Both the position numbers and the translations under genes were made by a program. DNA of 64,000 nucleotides. Origin: JBHIKY01 sp042139015. GTDB lineage: Bacteria; Bacillota; Bacilli; Bacillales; Marinococcaceae. The number at the start of each line of letters is the position of its first letter. The stretch's first letter is position 1. Shown piece by piece: positions 42,911 to 51,102 of the stretch. The stretch spans positions 1 through 64,000 of the forward strand of contig NZ_JBHIKY010000018.1 of the NCBI RefSeq assembly GCF_042139015.1. Reading direction: 5' to 3'. The notes under the pieces were generated by a model that saw only the letters and a program-made list of their open reading frames with translations, was not told the origin of the DNA and did no database searches.

Positions 42911-42941
42911 CAGCTTCCCTTTTCGGGAAGCTGACTTTTTT
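42911..42941 (+). terminator. Intrinsic terminator after clpE
   Basis: CAGCTTCCC pairs with GGGAAGCTG around TTTTC, followed by ACTTTTTTC. Confidence 0.9.
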
Positions 42942-43005
42942 CATAAAAAATTCATTGGTTTCCTGGACCGGCCTGTGCTACTCTTTAGACTGAGGTGAAA
43001 AAATA

Positions 43006-43326
43006 ATGTCATCCGCTATAGGAAAATTACGTATTGCAGGTATGATCGAAGGTGTTTCATTTATCTTACTGTTATTTTTAGCCATGCCTTTGAAATATAT
43101 GGCCGGAATTGACATAGCTGTGACGATTGCAGGTGCCGCACACGGCGGATTATTTCTGCTGTATATCGGTCTTGTTCTCGTAGTCTGGATACAGCGCAGA
43201 TGGTCGTTTCTGCGTGCTATGGTCGCAGCAATAGCTTCAGTGATTCCATTCGGCCCGTTTATATTCGATAAAAGCTTACGCAGAGAACAGGAAACTGGCA
43301 TAGAACCGGATTCTGTACTCGGTTAA
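43006..43326 (+). CDS. DUF3817 family small membrane protein
   Basis: A 106-residue protein with three hydrophobic helices, matching DUF3817: LRIAGMIEGVSFILLLFLAMPLKY, AHGGLFLLYIGLV, then IPFGPFIFDKSL. Its function is unknown; the conserved Glu, His and Asp in or near helices are family hallmarks. ATG 43006 follows GAGGTG. It is flanked by terminators on both sides, so it is monocistronic. Confidence 0.85.
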   Translation: MSSAIGKLRIAGMIEGVSFILLLFLAMPLKYMAGIDIAVTIAGAAHGGLFLLYIGLVLVVWIQRRWSFLRAMVAAIASVIPFGPFIFDKSLRREQETGIEPDSVLG

Positions 43327-43330
43327 TAAG

Positions 43331-43363
43331 AAAACGGCTTTCCTACTAGAAAGCCGTTTTTTC
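43331..43363 (+). terminator. Intrinsic terminator after the DUF3817 gene
   Basis: AAAACGGCTTTC pairs with GAAAGCCGTTTT around CTACTA, followed by TTC. Confidence 0.92.
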
Positions 43364-43490
43364 TTCCTCCATCATCATGAATTAGGACATGCTGCATAGA
43401 ATAAATGGAGTAGAATTTTTGTATGCCTCATGATATAAACAATAGGAAAGTTTTAAAGAAAAATTTATGGTTCACAAAGGAGTCTGTTTG

Positions 43491-44309
43491 ATGGAGTGGA
43501 AAAACATTCTTCGCGGCATGGCGATGGGAGCAAGTGATATTATTCCAGGTGTCAGCGGGGGAACCGTGGCGCTTGTTCTCGGTATTTATTACCGGCTGAT
43601 TGAAGCTATTAATCTATTGTTTTCCAGACGCTGGAAGGAACAAATCATATTTTTTATTCCGCTCGGACTCGGAATATTGCTGGCAATCTTTAGTTTAAGC
43701 AATTTGCTGGAATGGCTGCTGCATGAGTATCCAGAGCCCACTTTCGCCTTTTTTCTGGGCTTAATATTAGGGACAATTCCATTTTTACTGAAGGAAGCTG
43801 ACTTCTCTAATACGTTTTACATGAAACACTACCTTATATTGGCTGCGGCTGCTGCAATTGTTATTTCCTCCGGAGTGCTGCAGGGAGATAAAGAAGGTCC
43901 CGTAATGCAGTCTTTAGGAACATCCGATTTTGTACTTTTATTTTTTTCCGGCTGGCTTGCCAGTTCTGCGATGATACTTCCTGGTATCAGCGGTTCATTT
44001 GTGCTTCTGATTATAGGAGTGTACCCTACTGTGTTGAGCGCTGTGTCTAATTTAAACCTTCCTGTAATTGTGGTTGTAGGAAGCGGAGTTGTTATCGGCA
44101 TACTTGTCATGAGTAAGTTCCTTCATTATTTACTCCGAAATCATATTACAGGAACATACTCCGTAATGACGGGTTTTCTTATCGGCTCTCTATTTGTTAT
44201 CTTTCCCGGCATCGCCGACAGTGCGCTGATTGTTCTGTACAGTGTAATCACATTCGCTGGGGGACTGGCGATTGCAATATATCTTGGAAAAGTAGATAGA
44301 ACTTCCTAA
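43491..44309 (+). CDS. DUF368 family protein, probable undecaprenyl-phosphate translocase
   Basis: A 272-residue polytopic membrane protein of the DUF368 family. GMAMGASDIIPGVSGGTVALVLG and ASSAMILPGISGSFVLLIIGVY are the two conserved half-repeat motifs. DUF368 (PopT) proteins were identified as flippases returning undecaprenyl phosphate to the cytoplasmic face, in parallel with DedA (UptA) proteins. ATG 43491 is chosen, 8 bases after AAAGGAG; the frame begins at 43467. It may matter more here because the DedA gene at 31 kb appears frameshifted. It has its own terminator. Confidence 0.9.
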   Translation: MEWKNILRGMAMGASDIIPGVSGGTVALVLGIYYRLIEAINLLFSRRWKEQIIFFIPLGLGILLAIFSLSNLLEWLLHEYPEPTFAFFLGLILGTIPFLLKEADFSNTFYMKHYLILAAAAAIVISSGVLQGDKEGPVMQSLGTSDFVLLFFSGWLASSAMILPGISGSFVLLIIGVYPTVLSAVSNLNLPVIVVVGSGVVIGILVMSKFLHYLLRNHITGTYSVMTGFLIGSLFVIFPGIADSALIVLYSVITFAGGLAIAIYLGKVDRTS

Positions 44310-44313
44310 TATC

Positions 44314-44358
44314 AACGGTTTGAGCTGGGTAAACACCCTTTCTCAAACCGTTATTTAT
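44314..44358 (+). terminator. Intrinsic terminator after the DUF368 gene
   Basis: AACGGTTTGAG pairs with CTCAAACCGTT, followed by ATTTATTTC. Confidence 0.8.
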
Positions 44359-44495
44359 TTCTTAACACAGTCACAGCGCTGCTAATTACCTTCTTTTTTC
44401 CTGCCCAATAATTATAATTATGCTTCTTTTATCCTATTTTAAAGACATAGGTTTCCGGGAATAGAAGATTAGCATGTTAGGAGGTGACTCTATCA

Positions 44496-45557
44496 ATGCC
44501 TTCCAATAAAGAATTAAAGTCTTTATTAAATAAAAATTCTGTTTTATCGTGGCATGGGAAGCTTGAAAAAATAACAAAGAATATTCCGGAAAATAAAAAC
44601 CGCGGAGGTCTTGATCCTAGAGTCAAAGAAATTTTGTCATCCCAGTCAAGCGGCCATCTAAAAAAAATAATAGACGCAGAAAACCTGATGGAAATAAGAA
44701 ATAAAAAAATTAGAAACCGTGACTTATCTCCTTCTATTTCTACAGAAGAGAGAGAAATTAAATTAGAAGACAGGTCTATTCCAATTAGAATTTATAACCG
44801 CCAGCATTCCAAAAGACTTCCGCTGATTATTTACTATCATGGAGGGGGCTTTTTTAGCGGAGATATGAATATGGTGGAGAATCCTTGTAAATGGCTGGCA
44901 TCGGAAGCCGAAGCAGTTGTTATCTCTGTAGAGTATCGTCTCGCCCCCGAGCATCCTTATCAAGATGGGCTGAACGATTGTTATGAGGCACTTCACTGGG
45001 CTTACGAGCATGCAGATGAGATTTTGATTGATCGGGAAAATATTGGGCTGATAGGCGATAGCGTAGGAGGAAATTTAGCACTGGGAGTTAACCTTTTAAG
45101 CAAGGACAAGGAATGGAATATTAAACATGTAGGGCTGATTTATCCTTTGCTTGATTTGACTGATTTCGCCGGGGATAAATGGAGTTTGAAGCAATATAAT
45201 TTATCTTTGGATGAAGCTATTATCCGGCATGAACTGACTAATATTAGACAATCTATATTTTTCATTCAATCCGTATATTTAAACGACCTGGCTGAAGCCT
45301 TCACCCCACTTGTTTCTCCACTGCGAAGCAATCATAATCATGATTTCGCAGCCGCCACTATTATCACAGCTGAATATGATTATTTAAAAATTCAAGGACA
45401 GGAATTCGCAAACCAAATGGCAGACGCCGATGTCGCCGTTCGTCATATTGAATACAAAGGGATGACTCATTCCTTTATTGAAAATTTTGGTCTTTATCCT
45501 CAGGCTGAAGATTCTCTCAGCGAAATTGCCAATCATTTTAAAGAAGTCATTCACTGA
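44496..45557 (+). CDS. Alpha/beta hydrolase, hormone-sensitive-lipase family esterase
   Basis: A 353-residue carboxylesterase-like enzyme. The HSL oxyanion motif HGGGFFSG, the nucleophile elbow GDSVGGN, an aspartate in TAEYDYL and the histidine in GMTHSFIENF complete the catalytic triad. About 100 extra residues precede the core. No signal peptide is visible. ATG 44496 is chosen, 9 bases after AGGAGGTG; the GTG at 44484 lies inside that RBS. Base composition is noticeably more AT-rich than the neighbours, which could reflect transfer. The substrate is unknown. Confidence 0.88.
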   Translation: MPSNKELKSLLNKNSVLSWHGKLEKITKNIPENKNRGGLDPRVKEILSSQSSGHLKKIIDAENLMEIRNKKIRNRDLSPSISTEEREIKLEDRSIPIRIYNRQHSKRLPLIIYYHGGGFFSGDMNMVENPCKWLASEAEAVVISVEYRLAPEHPYQDGLNDCYEALHWAYEHADEILIDRENIGLIGDSVGGNLALGVNLLSKDKEWNIKHVGLIYPLLDLTDFAGDKWSLKQYNLSLDEAIIRHELTNIRQSIFFIQSVYLNDLAEAFTPLVSPLRSNHNHDFAAATIITAEYDYLKIQGQEFANQMADADVAVRHIEYKGMTHSFIENFGLYPQAEDSLSEIANHFKEVIH

Positions 45558-45621
45558 TAGTCGGCATCACAAGGATTTGTTAAAAAAACGAGATTTCGCA
45601 GTCTCTGAAGAGTGAACAATG

Positions 45622-45652
45622 CTTCCGATTAATGATAAGTCGGAAGTTTTTC
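45622..45652 (+). terminator. Intrinsic terminator after the esterase gene
   Basis: CTTCCGA pairs with TCGGAAG, followed by TTTTTC. Confidence 0.75.
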
Positions 45653-45810
45653 TTTGTTTGTATTAGAAACTATCCGCTGCTCGGAGTTGACTCCTTGTGC
45701 TTCTGGACTTCTCCCAGGATGAAGCCGACATCAGGTATGTTATTTGCCTGTATGGCGGGGTTTTGGGCTTGTTTTTCGGCCGATAGCGGAACTCATGTCC
45801 GGCAAATCCA
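45653..45810. repeat. Degenerate intergenic repeat, half copy
   Basis: AGCGGAACTCATGTCCG at 45785-45801 matches one end block of the 61-bp dispersed repeat (13568-13628, 54911-54971), but the other block is not at the expected distance. A CGACATCAGG at 45727-45736 looks like the other block in inverted orientation. No gene is seen in this gap. Confidence 0.5.
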
Positions 45811-45880
45811 AAAAAAAGAGGCTGTTTGGAGCCATTAACTGCACAATGTCCACAGAATCAGCTGTTCCTGTCCCAGCCTC
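45811..45880 (-). terminator. Possible terminator after ywdK
   Basis: On the minus strand GAGGCTG and CAGCCTC can pair and are followed by TTTTTTTT. The loop is long (about 50 bases), which lowers confidence. Confidence 0.45.
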
Positions 45881-45905
45881 CTTATTTGCAGATACCACTA
45901 GAAGC

Positions 45906-46277
45906 TTAGGCTTTTAGCACAGCCACAACGAGCATTACCCAGCCTGCGATAAATGCAGTCCCGCCAATTGGTGTAATGGCGCCGAGCCAGGAGATACCTG
46001 TAAAAGCCATTGTATACAAACTTCCGGAAAAAATAATGATACCTGTAAATAAAAGCCCGCCTGCCCATCCAAGCGATGCTGAGCTTCCTGCGTATGCTGC
46101 TGCGAGTCCAATTGCAAGAAGGCCAAGGGCGTGCATGATGTGATATTGTACTGCTGTCTGGTAGACCTCCATTAATCGTTCTGACAGCTTTCCCTCCAGA
46201 CCATGTGCCCCGAAGGCACCAAAACCAACCGCTGCAGCTGCGTTAATTGCTCCTAATATGACAAATAGCTTCCACAT
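45906..46277 (-). CDS. ywdK: DUF423 family membrane protein YwdK
   Basis: A 123-residue protein with four hydrophobic helices matching DUF423: GAINAAAAVGFGAFGAHGLEGKL, then QTAVQYHIMHALGLLAIG and FSGSLYTMAFTG. The family is widespread and has no proven function. It is co-directional with ywdI (32-base gap), as in the ywd region of B. subtilis. ATG 46277 follows AGAGGG. Confidence 0.9.
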   Translation of the reverse strand: MWKLFVILGAINAAAAVGFGAFGAHGLEGKLSERLMEVYQTAVQYHIMHALGLLAIGLAAAYAGSSASLGWAGGLLFTGIIIFSGSLYTMAFTGISWLGAITPIGGTAFIAGWVMLVVAVLKA

Positions 46278-46309
46278 ATCAATTCCCTCTCTTTTGCAAT
46301 AATGATGTC

Positions 46310-46606
46310 CTAAAAATCAAGCAGATTTCCACTAGTTGAAGGGATTTCATTTTTCTTTGGTTCTTTCACCGCTTTTACTGGTGCTTCGTAGGCAGGCGCC
46401 TGCATATGCGTGTTCAGCTGCCGGGTTCTTTCTGCAGGGACAGACGCCTGTTTGCCCCCGCCTGAAGATAGCAGCACCTCGCAATAAGCCTTTAATACCC
46501 TGGCGTGGTCTTTGACCTTCATTTCATTATCATCTTCGGCCTGTTCTGCAAGCTGCATAAGTTCTTCTTCCATTTTTTCAATTAACGTTTGGGCGGAAAT
46601 ATCCAT
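46310..46606 (-). CDS. ywdI: YwdI family protein (DUF5327)
   Basis: A 98-residue cytoplasmic protein. The first 60 residues form an acidic helical hairpin (LIEKMEEELMQLAEQAEDDNEMKVKDHARVLKAYCEVLL) typical of YwdI. The tail is low-complexity with a conserved end LLDF. Its function is unknown. It lies immediately upstream of ywdK in the expected ywd order. Confidence 0.8.
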   Translation of the reverse strand: MDISAQTLIEKMEEELMQLAEQAEDDNEMKVKDHARVLKAYCEVLLSSGGGKQASVPAERTRQLNTHMQAPAYEAPVKAVKEPKKNEIPSTSGNLLDF

Positions 46607-46713
46607 ATGTGCTTCACCTGCCCTTTTACCTTAGTAAATTTACTTTTTTGATTATATCACAATGTGGATTCACTCTAAAAACGAAGGTACTAATACCAAA
46701 CGAATTCAATAAA

Positions 46714-46752
46714 AAGAGCCAAATTTCTGCATCTACTCAGAAATTCGACTCT
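46714..46752 (-). terminator. Intrinsic terminator after pepF
   Basis: On the minus strand GAGTCGAATTTCTG pairs with CAGAAATTTGGCTC (near perfect), followed by TTTTTATT. Confidence 0.85.
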
Positions 46753-46759
46753 CTTATAC

Positions 46760-48550
46760 TTATTTCGTTAATTCAAGAAATCTTTTTGTGTCATTCAATA
46801 AGGACCGCGCTGCCTGTTTCCAAAAATCTTGTTGTGTAAGGTCTTTCTGTAAATGCTTTTCAGCGAGATCCTCGACGCTCATGCTTGCTGTATCGCGGAG
46901 AAGAGCTACGTACTTGTTTTCAAACGACTCCCCTTCCTCCTTCGCTCGTGCGTAAATTCCCATACTGAACAAATAACCAAACGTGTATGGGAAATTATAA
47001 AAAGGAACGTTTGTGGTGTGAAAATGAAGCTTTGCCGCCCAGAAATGCGGATGATAGGAAGCAAGCTCTCCACAGTAAGCCTCTTTCTGTGCTTCCACCA
47101 TAAGCTCACTTATTTCCGAAGCCGTCAGCCAGCCATCTTTTCTTGCTTCATAAAATCTCGTTTCAAAAAGAAAACGGGAATGTAAATTCATGAAGAAGGC
47201 CAGCCCGCGGTTGAGCTTCGCATCGAGCAGTGAAATCTCTTCTTCCTTAGAAGAAGCATTTTCGATAGACGCGTCCGCCACAATCTGTTCTGCAAATGTT
47301 GACGCTGTTTCAGCCACATTCATCGCATACTTCGTTGCAAAGTATGGGAGGCCCTTCATCGCGTATTGATGATAGGCATGGCCCAGCTCATGCGCAAGTG
47401 TGGCAAGATTGGAAGGTGTTCCTTCATAGGTCATAAAAATTCTTGTTTCATCCGATACAGGAAGGGTCGTGCAGAACCCTCCCGGCCGTTTATTTTCGCG
47501 GTCTTCCGCTTCAATCCAGTTTTTTTGAAATGCCATGTCTGTAAATGTAGAAAGCTTGGGACTAAAGGCTGCAAACTGCTGCGAAATTGTCTCAGCCCCG
47601 TCTTCATAAGAAATAAAGTCCGAAATTTCTCCGATGGGAGCGTGGACATCATGCCATTCAAGCTGATCGACGCCAATCAGCTCCGCTTTGCGGCGCATGT
47701 ACGGTATCAGATCTGCTTTCATATCCTCAATGGCGCCCCACATCGCATCCAATGTATCTTTAGACATTCTATTAATCATCAGCGGTTCTTTTAACGGGTC
47801 TTCCCAGCCTCGTTTTTCATATAAGCTCAATCGAAACCCGGACAAATGATTGAGCGTTTCAGCAAACAAGTCTGCACGGCTGCTCCACGCCTTCTCCCAT
47901 TCCTCGAACATTTTCACTCTTGTAGGACGGTGGGAGCTTTCCAGCTTATTCTGTGCCTGTCCTGCGGACAGCTGCTTCGTTTCGCCATTTTCGTCGAAAG
48001 GAATCTTTAATGAGCTGACAATGGTGTTATACATTTCGCCCCAGCCGTGGTACCCGTCCTGGGCGAGGGCGTTTGCGAGCTTTTCTTGCTCTGAAGAAAG
48101 CTTATCCTCCGTCCACTCTCTTTTTTCACGGATGTAAAAAGTGAGTCCTTCCAGTGCTTCCAGCTTCAAGAGTGCTTCAAATGTTTCCTCTGTCATTTCA
48201 GAGATGTGATCTTCCATCTGAGTCATACATGCACCGATACGGATACGATATGGCTTAAGATTGGCCTGCCATTGTTTTGCTTTCTCATCATGGACGTTTT
48301 CAGCGGTCAAGCACCCTGCAAAGGAGCCCGCTTCCTGCATTCTTGCCATCAGCCCCTGCAGCTCCAGCAGCAGAGCCGCCCACTCCTCCATCTGCTCATT
48401 TGTTTCCGGGACAACAGCAGCGACAAGCTTTTCTTCCAATACCGATAAATCATTATGTAATTGATGTACAAATTTCTTAAGTTCTTCTGAGCTGCTTCCG
48501 CCTTTAAAAAGGGAGTCAAGATCCCACCGTTTAGATAATGTCTTGCTCAT
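46760..48550 (-). CDS. M3 family oligoendopeptidase F (PepF type)
   Basis: A 596-residue zinc metallopeptidase that cleaves oligopeptides in the cytoplasm. The zinc motif HELGH is at 387-391, with the third ligand a glutamate near 415 in MNVAETASTFAEQ. The N-terminal helical cap is complete. The next feature downstream is its own terminator, and upstream is a 140-base gap. The M3B family is clear; peptide specificity is not. Confidence 0.92.
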   Translation of the reverse strand: MSKTLSKRWDLDSLFKGGSSSEELKKFVHQLHNDLSVLEEKLVAAVVPETNEQMEEWAALLLELQGLMARMQEAGSFAGCLTAENVHDEKAKQWQANLKPYRIRIGACMTQMEDHISEMTEETFEALLKLEALEGLTFYIREKREWTEDKLSSEQEKLANALAQDGYHGWGEMYNTIVSSLKIPFDENGETKQLSAGQAQNKLESSHRPTRVKMFEEWEKAWSSRADLFAETLNHLSGFRLSLYEKRGWEDPLKEPLMINRMSKDTLDAMWGAIEDMKADLIPYMRRKAELIGVDQLEWHDVHAPIGEISDFISYEDGAETISQQFAAFSPKLSTFTDMAFQKNWIEAEDRENKRPGGFCTTLPVSDETRIFMTYEGTPSNLATLAHELGHAYHQYAMKGLPYFATKYAMNVAETASTFAEQIVADASIENASSKEEEISLLDAKLNRGLAFFMNLHSRFLFETRFYEARKDGWLTASEISELMVEAQKEAYCGELASYHPHFWAAKLHFHTTNVPFYNFPYTFGYLFSMGIYARAKEEGESFENKYVALLRDTASMSVEDLAEKHLQKDLTQQDFWKQAARSLLNDTKRFLELTK

Positions 48551-48641
48551 TCATCCCCTCTGATTTATTTCGACATCCGTAATAAATCAAATGTACCATA
48601 AGTTACCGAAATGTTCATTATAAACCTGTATTTATCTATAG

Positions 48642-48685
48642 AAAAACCCGGATGCCGGTCGGCAGACCAGTATCCAGGTTTTTTT
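48642..48685. terminator. Bidirectional terminator between a small gene and pepF
   Basis: AACCTGGAT and ATCCGGGTT pair with minor mismatches, with T-runs on both sides. It ends the small gene at 48688. Confidence 0.75.
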
Positions 48686-48687
48686 AA

Positions 48688-48873
48688 TTATTTCTCTATC
48701 ACTGTGTAACCGTATGCTTCAATTTTTGAATATTCTTCTTCTTCTACTACCCAAAAGTGCCCATCATTGTCTTTGACAACTAGTTCATTGTCAGATGCTT
48801 CCTGCTTAGCATCAGCTTCAGAATCATATTTTTTAGCAGGAATCTGCAAATCATCAATGATGATATATGCCAT
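48688..48873 (-). CDS. Small conserved-looking hypothetical protein
   Basis: A 61-residue acidic protein (AYIIIDDLQIPAKKYDSEADAKQEAS...GHFWVVEEEEYSKIEAYGYTVIEK). I do not recognise the family, though the beta-rich pattern with a repeated GxFWVV/YTV look suggests a small structured domain. ATG 48873 is chosen, 7 bases after GGAGGT, with its own terminator behind it, so it is a real single-gene unit. Confidence 0.7.
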   Translation of the reverse strand: MAYIIIDDLQIPAKKYDSEADAKQEASDNELVVKDNDGHFWVVEEEEYSKIEAYGYTVIEK

Positions 48874-48960
48874 CGGTAACACCTCCAGTTAATTGGAAGT
48901 GTTCCCGTTCTATTTTTACCCTAAACGAATGTTTATTGAATGTCATCAAATTGTAAATAT

Positions 48961-49314
48961 TTACACTCCGTTTTCTGGTTTCTTATATTTATTTAAATGC
49001 GGCCGGAGTTTTTTTATGTCGGCGTTCTTTAACGAACTATTTTCCGGTTTGGAGTGGATGGTTTTCGTTTCTTCCCGTGCTGAAAGAACTGTCTTAATGC
49101 CAGCCATATTCAGTCCTCTGTCAATTAATTCTTTTATTTCTGCACATTGATCTATATCCGCCAATGAAAAAAGCCGCTGGTTTCCCTGATTTCTTTTTGG
49201 CTTAATTAACCCCTGCTCTTCATAATATCTAATCTGCCTGGCAGATAATGATGTCAGCTCTTGAACAACGCTGATAGGAAAACATGCTGTATGGCGGGGA
49301 ATATTACCTTTCAA
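48961..49314 (-). CDS. MerR family GlnR/TnrA-like nitrogen regulator
   Basis: A 117-residue MerR-type repressor or activator. The winged helix FPISVVQELTSLSARQIRYYEEQGLIKPKR and QGNQRLFSLADIDQCAEIKELIDRGLNMAGIK are close to GlnR of B. subtilis. The C-terminal tail is shorter and unlike GlnR, closer in length to TnrA. GlnR and TnrA sense glutamine synthetase and control ammonium genes. It starts with TTG 49314 after AAAGGAGGAGGG. It lies 39 bases after the exonuclease gene as the last gene of the amtB operon, suggesting feedback on the TnrA/GlnR box at 52429-52445. Confidence 0.85.
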   Translation of the reverse strand: MKGNIPRHTACFPISVVQELTSLSARQIRYYEEQGLIKPKRNQGNQRLFSLADIDQCAEIKELIDRGLNMAGIKTVLSAREETKTIHSKPENSSLKNADIKKLRPHLNKYKKPENGV

Positions 49315-49353
49315 CTCGCCCTCCTCCTTTTCCAGAATAAAATGCTCTTATGA

Positions 49354-50076
49354 TTACTTGTTTTGGCTGTTTAGATAGGCATATATATCCTGGAGGGTCT
49401 CAAACCCCCGCTTAATAACTTCCTGTTGTGTTTTTGCCCACAAATCTGCAGTGACGAGTGCATCGCCAAGAGCATGATGACGGTGTTTGATCGGAATGCT
49501 GTAGTAACCGCAGCAATCATCAAGATTGCTTACCGGAAGATCTGGAGCGGCAATTCGTAAAAGAAAAGATGTATCGAGCAGGCGGTGTTGAAATTGGACT
49601 CCGATCGCTTGATAGGAAGCATGCTGCAAAAATTTCTTTTCATGTCTTGCATGATGGGCTACAAGTAAATCCGTCTGAATAAACTCATAAAATTCCTTCA
49701 GGACGTCGGAAAGCTCCGGGGCTCCTTTTAACTCTTCTTTGGTTAAGCCGGTCAGAGAGGCCACCTCTTCCGATAAAGCATCCGGTTCGCACACAGGAGA
49801 ATAATAAGTCTCTTCTTTATTCACCCTGCCTTCTCGAATTTTTACAGCGCCGATCGACAGTATTTTGTCTCCTCCGTCCGGGTAAAATCCGGAAGTTTCC
49901 AGGTCGAGAACAGTGATATCAAGCTCATTCAATGATTTGGTCAACGGCTGTTCTGCTTTTAGATCCTTTTGCAGCTGCCGGTAAAAAGACATATGCTGGG
50001 GGTTTGTCTGGTCAAGCGGTCCCCCCAGCTTGCCTGATACCTGGCGCATCCATTGAAACATTTGATTCATTGCCAT
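49354..50076 (-). CDS. DnaQ-like (DEDDh) 3'-5' exonuclease domain protein
   Basis: A 240-residue protein with exonuclease motifs: ExoI as Asp58 and Glu60 in LDLETSGF, ExoIII as HHALGDALVTADLW with Asp205. ExoII reads HHARHEKKFL, where the usual aspartate is a glutamate (Glu146), so activity is not certain. The N-terminal 45 residues are extra. It overlaps the DUF294 gene by one base (TAATG). Exonuclease-DUF294 pairs beside transporters are known in other bacteria, mostly with SSS-type symporters; here the transporter is AmtB. Confidence 0.82.
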   Translation of the reverse strand: MAMNQMFQWMRQVSGKLGGPLDQTNPQHMSFYRQLQKDLKAEQPLTKSLNELDITVLDLETSGFYPDGGDKILSIGAVKIREGRVNKEETYYSPVCEPDALSEEVASLTGLTKEELKGAPELSDVLKEFYEFIQTDLLVAHHARHEKKFLQHASYQAIGVQFQHRLLDTSFLLRIAAPDLPVSNLDDCCGYYSIPIKHRHHALGDALVTADLWAKTQQEVIKRGFETLQDIYAYLNSQNK

Positions 50077-51098
50077 TACTTTTCACCTGATTCTGCTAAT
50101 TTTTTCGTTTGCTGAAAAAGGTGTTTTCCTTCTTTCAAAGCATGCTTTAGTTCATTTTTTTCGGTCTTTGATAATTTGTTAACAGGAATATAATGGACAT
50201 CTTCATACGATTCCTGAGTATTCGTAAAAGACGAGCGTAATTCGAGCAGTTTTTGAAAAGCTGCTACTTTCCCTTTTAGATAAGGATGGGCCGTTTCGAG
50301 CTGACCAAGCCGTTCCGAGGTAGACACCGAATAAATCTGCTCTTTAATGGCGAGAAGCCTTGCCGCGTGGACATACGGAAACAATCCGACATCCTTGATG
50401 TGAATATAACCGGTATATGGCCCTTTTTCTTCAGGAAGCAGCTTACCAAATGCATTCGTTCCGCGGTGCAGATAAGAGGTATTTTCAGATAATCTTTTTA
50501 AAAGTACCGGCTCCTTATCGGCATGCTGAAATACATGATCTTTTAAACTTTTTAATAAAGAGGCCTTTCCGGCAAGCGCTCTTGCGTCAATAAAAGTAAG
50601 CAGATGCCGCAGCGTTTCCCACTTATCCTTTTCAATCCAATCATCAATCTGCTGCTTCCAGTCTTCTACTCCGTGGCACCAGCGGGGATGCGATGCCATC
50701 ACTTTTCCTTCACAGCGGGGATAACCTACATGAGCCATTCCTTCCCGGATCTCTTCTCCAAGCTTTAGAAAATAGCTCTGATACTCCGCATCACTGCCTT
50801 CAAAAATGATGCCATGATCCTGGTCGCTCCAAATTGCCTGCTCCTGTCTGCCGGCACTTCCCATTAGAAAGAAAGCAAAGTGAGCAGGGGCTTTTCCCCG
50901 CTCACTTTCGGTAATTTGAAGGGCGAGAGCGGCCGATTCTAAAATCCACCGGTCATGGGCATCATTTAGCTTTTCGGTGTTATCCGCAGCTCCCTTCATT
51001 TCCTGCTCTCTTTTTTGTTTAATTTCTTCATAGGAAGAAAAAGAAGGATCGGGGAAAGTTTCTTCATTTTCCCCGGATCTTGAAGATAATGGTTTCAT
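50076..51098 (-). CDS. DUF294 nucleotidyltransferase-like protein (GlnD N-terminal-like)
   Basis: A 340-residue protein with a nucleotidyltransferase fold resembling the PII-uridylyltransferase catalytic part: Gly80-Ser81 followed by Asp92 and Asp94 in GSAGRQEQAIWSDQDHGIIF. The C-terminal half is helical (DUF294 C). CBS or cNMP-binding domains found in larger relatives are absent. ATG 51098 is chosen, with GGGAG inside the end of amtB; the frame extends to 51122. It begins 4 bases after amtB. In place of glnK, the operon has this GlnD-like enzyme. A role in nucleotidylating a nitrogen or transport partner is inference. Confidence 0.85.
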   Translation of the reverse strand: MKPLSSRSGENEETFPDPSFSSYEEIKQKREQEMKGAADNTEKLNDAHDRWILESAALALQITESERGKAPAHFAFFLMGSAGRQEQAIWSDQDHGIIFEGSDAEYQSYFLKLGEEIREGMAHVGYPRCEGKVMASHPRWCHGVEDWKQQIDDWIEKDKWETLRHLLTFIDARALAGKASLLKSLKDHVFQHADKEPVLLKRLSENTSYLHRGTNAFGKLLPEEKGPYTGYIHIKDVGLFPYVHAARLLAIKEQIYSVSTSERLGQLETAHPYLKGKVAAFQKLLELRSSFTNTQESYEDVHYIPVNKLSKTEKNELKHALKEGKHLFQQTKKLAESGEK

Positions 51099-51102
51099 CG
51101 TA

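Noticed and set aside
45632..45838. 68-codon plus-strand frame after the esterase gene
   Set aside because: It begins inside a terminator and runs through a dispersed repeat copy.
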